In this document: in pieces, positions 1 through 4,762 of the stretch
Numbering within the stretch: position 1 is the stretch's first letter
Layout of the letters: each line of letters starts with the position of its first letter
Assembly: GCA_027061425.1 (NCBI GenBank)
Contig: JALSUN010000206.1
Location: 1 to 6,235, forward strand
Source: Helicobacteraceae bacterium
GTDB taxonomy: Bacteria > Campylobacterota > Campylobacteria > Campylobacterales > Sulfurimonadaceae
Direction of reading: 5' to 3'
Length of the DNA stretch: 6,235 nt
The notes under the pieces: generated by a model
Databases searched by the model: none
Seen by the model: only the letters and a program-made list of their open reading frames with translations
Told to the model about the DNA's origin: nothing
Translations under genes and position numbers: made by a program

Positions 1-12
1 CGTAGAGTTTAA
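1..12 (+). CDS. rpsK: 30S ribosomal protein S11, last codons only (partial)
   Basis: The first twelve bases read, in frame, Arg-Arg-Val-stop. This matches the usual C-terminus of S11, which ends in a basic run followed by Arg-Arg-Val. The gene immediately downstream is rpsD, and rpsK-rpsD is the conserved order of the alpha operon, so the call rests on four codons plus position. The TAA stop (10-12) overlaps the SD sequence of rpsD (AAGGAG at 11-16), which suggests the two genes are translationally linked. Everything upstream is outside the window. Confidence 0.72.
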   Translation, partial: RRV

Positions 13-23
13 GGAGATTACTG

Positions 24-650
24 ATGGCAAGATATAGAGGTCCAGTAGAAAAAATCGAAAGAAGATTCGGTGTAAGCCTTAACTTAAAAGGTGAGCGTCG
101 TCTTGCAGGTAAGTCTGCTCTAGAAAAACGTCCTTACGGTCCAGGTCAGCATGGCCAACGTCGTAAGAAAGTTTCTGAGTATGGTCTTCAACTAAATGAG
201 AAGCAAAAAGCTAAATTCATGTATGGTGTTTCTGAGAAGCAGATGCGTGCACTTTTTGGTGAAGCTAAGCGTCGCGCAGGAAATACAGGTACAAACCTTG
301 TAACACTTCTTGAGCAGCGTCTTGACAACGTTGTTTACAGAATGGGTTTTGCATCTACTCGTAGATTTGCACGCCAATTCGTAAACCACGGTCACGTACT
401 TGTTGATGGTCAACGTGTTGATATTGCATCATACCGTGTTAAGCCAGGACAAAAAATCGAGATCCGTGAAAAAAGCAAGCAGAACAACCAAGTTGTGCGT
501 GCTATCGAACTAACAGCTCAAACTGGAATCGCTCCATGGGTAGACATCGACGCTGAAAAAGTGTTTGGTATCTTTACTCGTCTTCCAGAACGTGAAGAGA
601 TCGTTATCCCAGTAGAAGAACGTTTAATCGTTGAGCTTTACTCGAAATAA
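24..650 (+). CDS. rpsD: 30S ribosomal protein S4
   Basis: S4 is a primary 16S rRNA-binding protein that nucleates assembly of the 30S body, and in several bacteria it also represses its own operon. The 208-residue product has normal family length. The N-terminal region carries the typical basic segment with R-P-Y-G-P-G-Q-H-G at about 36-44. The S4 RNA-binding domain follows at about 98-160, including the R-L-D-N-V-V-Y-R-M-G-F-A-S-T-R segment and the V-N-H-G-H-V-L-V-D-G motif. The protein has no cysteine at all, so it is the zinc-independent (C-minus) form of S4. The start is supported by AAGGAG at 11-16 with 7 bases of spacing. The gene lies between rpsK and rpoA, 19 bases before rpoA. Arginine is mostly CGT, as expected for a highly expressed gene. 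The identification is secure. Confidence 0.98.
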   Translation: MARYRGPVEKIERRFGVSLNLKGERRLAGKSALEKRPYGPGQHGQRRKKVSEYGLQLNEKQKAKFMYGVSEKQMRALFGEAKRRAGNTGTNLVTLLEQRLDNVVYRMGFASTRRFARQFVNHGHVLVDGQRVDIASYRVKPGQKIEIREKSKQNNQVVRAIELTAQTGIAPWVDIDAEKVFGIFTRLPEREEIVIPVEERLIVELYSK

Positions 651-669
651 TTAATAAAAGGCGTTGTGA

Positions 670-1662
670 ATGAAAAAAATCAAAACATCTCCGCTTCTTC
701 CACAAGAGTTTGTGGTTGAGCAAATTAGCGACACAGAAGCCAATGTTATTGCATTCCCGTTTGAGACGGGTTATGCAGTTTCATTAGCACACCCTCTACG
801 TCGCTTTTTGCTTAGCAGCTCTGTAGGGTATGCTCCGGTAGCTATTAAAATCGAAGGCGCTAAGCACGAGTTTGACTCTGTGCGCGGTATGCTTGAAGAT
901 ATCTCTGATTTCATTATCAACCTTAAAGGTATTCGCTTTAAACTCAAAGACGATGCTAAAGAGGCAGAGATCACATACAGCTTTGCTGGTCCATGTGAGA
1001 TCAAAGGTTCAGACCTTGCTAATGATGAAGTAGAAATAGTAACACCAGACGCATTTCTTGCAACTCTTAACGATGATGCAACGCTGAACTTTACAATCAA
1101 AATTTTCCAAGGTATTGGTTATGTACCAAGTGAAGACATTCGTGAAGAACTAGATGAGGGTTACATCGCTTTAGATGCATTCTTTACTCCAGTTCGCAAA
1201 GCAACTTATGCTATCGAGAATGTTCTTGTTGAAGACAACCCGAACTTTGAAAAAGTTGTACTGAACATTGTTACTGATGGTCAAATCTCTCCTCTGGATG
1301 CATTTCGTAATGCACTGGAAGTTATGCACGCACAATTGAACGTGTTTAGCTCAGAGATCAGCATCCAGGCACCTGCTACGATCGAAAGAGTAGAAGAGTC
1401 TCCGGAACTGAAAAAATTGACTGCGCGTATTGATGATCTTGGTTTGAGTGCGCGTTCATTCAACTGTCTTGATCGTTCAAACATTAAGTATATTGGCGAA
1501 ATCGTATTGATGAGTCAAAATGATCTTAAAAACGTTAAAAACCTAGGTAAAAAATCTTACGAAGAGATCCTTGAGAAACTGACTGAAACTGGTTTCGCTG
1601 TTGGTGAGAATTTGTCTGATGACCTGGTAGGCGCTCTTAAGAAAAAAATCGAAGCTGAATAA
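670..1662 (+). CDS. rpoA: DNA-directed RNA polymerase subunit alpha
   Basis: The alpha subunit dimerises to scaffold assembly of beta and beta' and binds UP elements and activators through its C-terminal domain. At 330 residues it has normal length. The N-terminal domain spans about 1-230, with the core segment A-H-P-L-R-R-F-L-L-S-S near 40-50. A linker follows at about 230-245, and the helical C-terminal domain covers about 248-315. The DNA-contacting residues of the C-terminal domain are kept: R262, N265 and C266 align with E. coli R265, N268 and C269, and N-L-G-K-K-S at 291-296 matches the E. coli 294-299 loop. The C-terminus ends in a lysine-rich tail (A-L-K-K-K-I-E-A-E) that differs from E. 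coli. The ATG at 670 is preceded by AAAAGG (656-661) with 8 bases of spacing. The gene sits between rpsD and rplQ as in most bacteria. The N-terminal domain is visibly diverged from the gammaproteobacterial form. Confidence 0.98.
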   Translation: MKKIKTSPLLPQEFVVEQISDTEANVIAFPFETGYAVSLAHPLRRFLLSSSVGYAPVAIKIEGAKHEFDSVRGMLEDISDFIINLKGIRFKLKDDAKEAEITYSFAGPCEIKGSDLANDEVEIVTPDAFLATLNDDATLNFTIKIFQGIGYVPSEDIREELDEGYIALDAFFTPVRKATYAIENVLVEDNPNFEKVVLNIVTDGQISPLDAFRNALEVMHAQLNVFSSEISIQAPATIERVEESPELKKLTARIDDLGLSARSFNCLDRSNIKYIGEIVLMSQNDLKNVKNLGKKSYEEILEKLTETGFAVGENLSDDLVGALKKKIEAE

Positions 1663-1671
1663 GGAAACAAC

Positions 1672-2022
1672 ATGAGACACCGTCATGGATACCGCAAGCT
1701 AGGTCGTACAAGCTCACACCGTGCAGCTTTACTTAAGAACTTAAGCATTGCGTTAATCGAAAGAGAAAAAATCGAAACTACTGTTCCAAAAGCAAAAGAA
1801 CTCCGTTCATTTGTTGAGAAACTTATCACTGTAGCAATCAAGGGTGACTCTAATGCTCACCGTACTGTGTTTGCTGCACTACAGAGCAAAGAGATGACTA
1901 ATAAACTGGTTACTGAAATTGCTCCTAAGTATGCAGACCGTAAAGGTGGATACACTCGTATCACGCGTACTCGTATTCGTCGCGGTGACGCAACGACTAT
2001 GGCTTTCATCGAATTGGTTTAA
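1672..2022 (+). CDS. rplQ: 50S ribosomal protein L17
   Basis: L17 is a structural protein of the large ribosomal subunit, near the exit-tunnel side. The 116-residue product is the short bacterial form. It opens with the family signature M-R-H-R-H-G-Y-R-K-L-G-R and then S-S-H-R-A-A-L-L-K-N-L. The middle has the I-E-T-T-V-P-K-A-K-E-L-R segment, and the end has G-G-Y-T-R-I followed by R-R-G-D-A. The SD AAGGAA (1661-1666) overlaps the rpoA stop codon and lies 5 bases before the ATG. The rpoA-rplQ gap is only 9 bases, consistent with co-translation. It is the last gene of the operon: an intrinsic terminator begins 10 bases after its stop and the next gene is on the other strand. Confidence 0.98.
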   Translation: MRHRHGYRKLGRTSSHRAALLKNLSIALIEREKIETTVPKAKELRSFVEKLITVAIKGDSNAHRTVFAALQSKEMTNKLVTEIAPKYADRKGGYTRITRTRIRRGDATTMAFIELV

Positions 2023-2031
2023 TTCGGTATG

Positions 2032-2057
2032 TGTCACGCTAAGGCGTGACATCTTTT
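2032..2057 (+). terminator. Intrinsic terminator of the rpsK-rpsD-rpoA-rplQ operon
   Basis: A perfect 8-bp stem pairs TGTCACGC (2032-2039) with GCGTGACA (2044-2051) around a 4-base loop (TAAG). The stem is followed at once by TCTTTT (2052-2057). GC-rich stem plus T-tract is the classic intrinsic terminator layout, and it lies 10 bases after the rplQ stop. On the other strand the hairpin is not followed by a T-tract, so it should work mainly rightward. Confidence 0.9.
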
Positions 2058-2068
2058 AAGTAACTTTC

Positions 2069-3433
2069 TTAGTTACGTTTCTCTCTAAAATTTACTACAA
2101 AACTTTTTTTACTATCTGCAGATATTTTTACCTTAAATTCTAATGTATTACCATCTTTCCATTGGTACGCTTGTACTGTTTTGATATTACTATCACCATT
2201 ACTGCGCTTTCGGTAAGGAATATAAAGTGTAAGTACTTTTGACATTAGTGAACGGTTTGTAGCTGTATATTTAACCTTGACATCATTATAGTAGCGGTCT
2301 GTGTTGTTGACTATAACGGTACTTTTTACCTTAGTATCAAAATTTTGTCCAAGAGTAATGGTAATCTTTTCATGTTTGGGCGTGTGGGAGATAGCGCTTT
2401 CTCCCACTAAGAGTGTCTGTGGTGTATCTTTAGAGTAAGCTCTGATGATACCTTTCGGAAGCTCTTTTTCCAATGACTTGATCTCTAAAGATTGCGTAAC
2501 AGGATATTTTCGTTCACCTTGTTCATAAAAAGGGTTATTAAGATGGGCAGTGTAGATACGAGCAATAGGTATCTTATTAATCTCTAAAAAGTTTATCTGC
2601 GTCTTTTCGTTGTTGGCCAAAGAGACTTTGAAAGGGACACTGTAGAGGTGGTAGCCCTCTTGGCTTGAGCTTTGTACATTTGTCTTATCACTCTCAATCA
2701 TAGACATACTTTTGTATAGACGTTGTGGCTGATGTGAAGAAGTATGCACACGATGGACATCGCCTGCCAAGAGAGACAGTTCGGTGTTTTTAAAAGCTTT
2801 ACCACTACGGTTGTTGATGCTTATCCAGCCACTAAGGTCTGCACTGTTCTTATGAATGTTAAGTATATAGTTACTTTTCCATGAGATGTTGTTGATTAGA
2901 TAGTCAAGTTCTAGGGTCGTCTTCTGCTTTTTTTCTGCCTCTATGTTCCAGACTAGAGAGGGTTTAGTGATGAGTTCTGAAGGGATACTAGAGAAAATAA
3001 GTGCTGAAGTGGGGACTGTATAAATCTCTCCATCTGTAGTCTCTATGACTGCCTGTGAGGTTGCCGAACGGAGTGTTCCCTGCTTGTAAAGGAGGTCTTC
3101 TCCTGTTTTAATATAAAATTTTACTTTTTTACCAAGATGTGCTTGTGCCAACTTATGAGTGTTGAGTTGGTCAAAACGGTACTGTTGCGAGAAGAGTGTT
3201 ACCCCCTCAGCAAAAGAGACGTTGACACTGTCTGTAATCATGTTTGGCGCAACATCTGGGTAAATTAAGGCTTGTCTACCCACATCTAACTCAACAGATC
3301 TTGTCTCATGAACTAAGCCTAAAGAGCTGTTATAGACAATTAGTGACGGGTTTTGTGGCTCTTGAGAGATGGATCCGGCCAAGAGCAGTGTAGAGGAAAA
3401 GAGTGAGAGTCTAAGAAGTGAGAGAAGGTACAT
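2069..3433 (-). CDS. Exported DUF4139 domain-containing protein
   Basis: The product has 454 residues. A hydrophobic N-terminal segment (about 5-20, leucine-rich, ending L-L-L-A-G-S) looks like a Sec signal peptide. There is no lipobox cysteine, so it is probably periplasmic or loosely attached to the envelope. The mature N-terminus has S-L-I-V-Y-N-S-S-L-G-L-V-H-E-T-R (30-45), typical of proteins with a DUF4139 domain. A small beta-rich piece at about 103-150 (with K-Q-G-T-L-R and D-G-E-I-Y-T-V) precedes the DUF4139 core. The core includes L-D-Y-L-I-N-N-I-S-W-K-S-N-Y at 176-189 and L-S-L-L-A-G-D-V at 219-226. The molecular role of the family is not established and I assign none. Its SD, AAAGG (3444-3440 on the minus strand), is 6 bases before the ATG and lies inside a strong hairpin. 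The gene follows the DUF481-type gene by 48 bases and converges on rplQ; the two stop codons are 46 bases apart. Confidence 0.85.
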   Translation of the reverse strand: MYLLSLLRLSLFSSTLLLAGSISQEPQNPSLIVYNSSLGLVHETRSVELDVGRQALIYPDVAPNMITDSVNVSFAEGVTLFSQQYRFDQLNTHKLAQAHLGKKVKFYIKTGEDLLYKQGTLRSATSQAVIETTDGEIYTVPTSALIFSSIPSELITKPSLVWNIEAEKKQKTTLELDYLINNISWKSNYILNIHKNSADLSGWISINNRSGKAFKNTELSLLAGDVHRVHTSSHQPQRLYKSMSMIESDKTNVQSSSQEGYHLYSVPFKVSLANNEKTQINFLEINKIPIARIYTAHLNNPFYEQGERKYPVTQSLEIKSLEKELPKGIIRAYSKDTPQTLLVGESAISHTPKHEKITITLGQNFDTKVKSTVIVNNTDRYYNDVKVKYTATNRSLMSKVLTLYIPYRKRSNGDSNIKTVQAYQWKDGNTLEFKVKISADSKKSFVVNFREKRN

Positions 3434-3434
3434 A

Positions 3435-3470
3435 CTAAGCCTTTGTGCAATATCACAAAGTATAGCTTAG
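3435..3470 (-). promoter_or_regulatory. Inverted repeat that can sequester the SD of the DUF4139 gene
   Basis: Read on the minus strand, CTAAGC (3470-3465), TATA (3464-3461) and CTTTGTG (3460-3454) are followed by a 6-base loop (3453-3448), then CACAAAG (3447-3441) and GCTTAG (3440-3435). The two arms form 13 base pairs broken only by a 4-base bulge on the 5' side. The 3' arm contains AAAGG (3444-3440), the only plausible SD for the ATG at 3433-3431, so a folded transcript would hide the ribosome binding site. There is no T-tract, so it does not look like a terminator. The repeat itself is directly visible. Its action as a translational switch, or as a protein-binding operator in DNA, is inference. 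Confidence 0.65.
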
Positions 3471-3481
3471 GAGGGTAAATG

Positions 3482-4660
3482 TTAGTAGGAGTACCCTATG
3501 GCTAACATGGTCTTGTAGTCATTCTTTTCAGGGTAACTGCCATCAGCAAACTGTGTTGGATGACTGGTCCTGTCCCAGAAAATAGAGTAATCCATACTTA
3601 AGTCTGAGATAAGTTCTGTCTCTAAAGAGAATTCTGTATGGTGGATGTAATTTCCAGATGCTTTATTAACGAAATAGGCTTGATAATTAAAGATGAAGTC
3701 AATGTCACTGGTGAGTTCGGTGTCAAAATGAGAGACGATAACAGCAAGTGGTGTCTCGGCATAATCTGAAGCATCCAGATCTGTCAAATTATGGTTAGTA
3801 TAGTATGTGCGCTGATAACCAGGACCGACGGTTATGGACCAATTTGTTTTGGGTGTATAGATGATGTCATAACCCAGACCCACACTGAGTGTGTACCGAC
3901 CGTCAATGTTTTGAAAGGGATCGCGAAGGTACTCTAACCCTGCCAAACGCCAGTAGAAATGTGCGGTTTGATAGAGGTCAACTGCGGTGGTAAAACGGTG
4001 AGAATTGGCAGTAGTGATGGTTTCGTTAGTATCTTGATCCTTAACGTCAGTGTAGGTGTTAAGTGAATCAAAACGAAAACGGGTCAAAGCGGTACGACGT
4101 TCAACATTGGCCTTACTGGTGACTGTAACTTGTTGGGTGTTTCCATGGAGTGTGTCAACACCTAAAAAGAAGCTGGCAGACCAGTAATTACTCTCTTTGG
4201 GCGCACCTCCAGAAATGGATGCAATGTCGGTTACTAAGAGCTTTTTTGATTTTCCATTACTCATGGTCACCATAAATGTGTTGTCTTTAAAGCTAATATT
4301 ACCGATAACTTCATGGTCTATACTCTGGTTTTCAGAGAGGTTCTGCTCATCATTTTTATGAAGACGTTTTGATAGTGCTTGTAGAGAGGGAAGGGACTTG
4401 TTAAGACTGATAACAGAGTCCCCTTTAGTGATGATCTGTTTGATATCGTCTATGTTAAAAGTGACGACATTAAACTCATCACTATCAAACTCAACATCAT
4501 TTGAATACATCCCTTTAAACTCACCTTTGAGCCACTCTCCTGACTGCAACTCCATCCAGTCATAATCTTTGGCAGGTGCATGGGCATTTTCTAAGTACTC
4601 AGCATGTAGAGATACTTGTGTTAAAAGTAAAACAAGTAGAAACTTTAATACATTTTTCAT
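3482..4660 (-). CDS. DUF481-type outer-membrane beta-barrel protein
   Basis: The product has 392 residues. An N-terminal signal peptide (K3, K6, then a leucine-rich core) has a probable cleavage site after L-H-A at position 20. Residues 36-76 and 116-151 look like two related small beta modules, each with a hydrophilic turn and ending in a D-I-x-x-I pattern (D-D-I-K-Q-I and D-I-A-S-I). A polar linker joins them. From about 158 to the end the sequence alternates polar and hydrophobic residues and is rich in Tyr, Trp and Phe, as in the transmembrane strands of DUF481 (YdiY-like) proteins; examples are L-G-V-D-T-L-H-G-N-T, Y-W-R-L-A-G-L-E-Y and L-S-V-G-L-G-Y-D. The chain ends in I-G-Y-S-Y with a terminal aromatic, as expected for a barrel recognised by the BAM machinery. 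Function and cargo are unknown. The SD AAGGA (4671-4667) lies 6 bases before the ATG. It is the first gene of a likely two-gene transcript with the DUF4139 gene. Confidence 0.83.
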   Translation of the reverse strand: MKNVLKFLLVLLLTQVSLHAEYLENAHAPAKDYDWMELQSGEWLKGEFKGMYSNDVEFDSDEFNVVTFNIDDIKQIITKGDSVISLNKSLPSLQALSKRLHKNDEQNLSENQSIDHEVIGNISFKDNTFMVTMSNGKSKKLLVTDIASISGGAPKESNYWSASFFLGVDTLHGNTQQVTVTSKANVERRTALTRFRFDSLNTYTDVKDQDTNETITTANSHRFTTAVDLYQTAHFYWRLAGLEYLRDPFQNIDGRYTLSVGLGYDIIYTPKTNWSITVGPGYQRTYYTNHNLTDLDASDYAETPLAVIVSHFDTELTSDIDFIFNYQAYFVNKASGNYIHHTEFSLETELISDLSMDYSIFWDRTSHPTQFADGSYPEKNDYKTMLAIGYSY

Positions 4661-4678
4661 CTATAATCCTTGGGAAAA

Positions 4679-4707
4679 AGTATATATGATTTTAATGTAA
4701 TAATAGT
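4679..4707 (-). promoter_or_regulatory. Candidate promoter for the DUF481-DUF4139 gene pair
   Basis: On the minus strand a -10-like TATACT lies at 4684-4679, overlapping an alternative TATATA at 4686-4681. Transcription would start about 12 bases upstream of the SD. The matching -35 position (4707-4702) is weak. Weak -35 elements with AT-rich upstream DNA are described for housekeeping promoters of this bacterial group. The position relative to the first gene fits, but the call rests on the -10 alone. Confidence 0.4.
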
Positions 4708-4734
4708 TGAAAAAGGTGAGGCTTTTGTTACAAT
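4707..4734 (+). promoter_or_regulatory. Sigma-70-type promoter of the lsrK-like gene
   Basis: TTGAAA (4707-4712) and TACAAT (4729-4734) are separated by 16 bases. TG at 4726-4727 is one base before the -10, giving an extended -10. Transcription would begin near 4741, leaving a leader of roughly 20 bases that carries the SD. The -35 lies next to the leftward promoter candidate, so the two genes diverge from a shared region of about 100 bp. I see no clear dyad operator in this interval. Confidence 0.6.
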
Positions 4735-4762
4735 ATGTAAGAAAATATCTAAAAGGTTTATG

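Noticed and set aside
192..413. Minus-strand open frame inside rpsD
   Set aside because: It lies wholly within a secure ribosomal protein gene, and its cysteine- and lysine-rich product reads as the complement of rpsD codons.
771..1484. Two minus-strand open frames (771-1100 and 1281-1484) inside rpoA
   Set aside because: Both are antisense to a conserved essential gene, lack convincing SD sequences and have serine/arginine-rich products typical of shadow frames.
2011..2025. GAATT/AATTC inverted repeat over the rplQ stop codon
   Set aside because: Five AT-rich pairs are expected by chance here, and the real terminator is just downstream.
2060..2076. GTAACT/AGTTAC inverted repeat as a terminator for the DUF4139 gene
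   Set aside because: The stem is only 6 bp and AT-rich, and in the minus direction it is followed by an A-rich rather than a T-rich tract.
3435..3470. The intergenic inverted repeat as an intrinsic terminator between the two minus-strand genes
   Set aside because: No T-tract follows the stem in either direction. On the minus strand the stem runs straight into the start codon, so a translational or operator role fits better.
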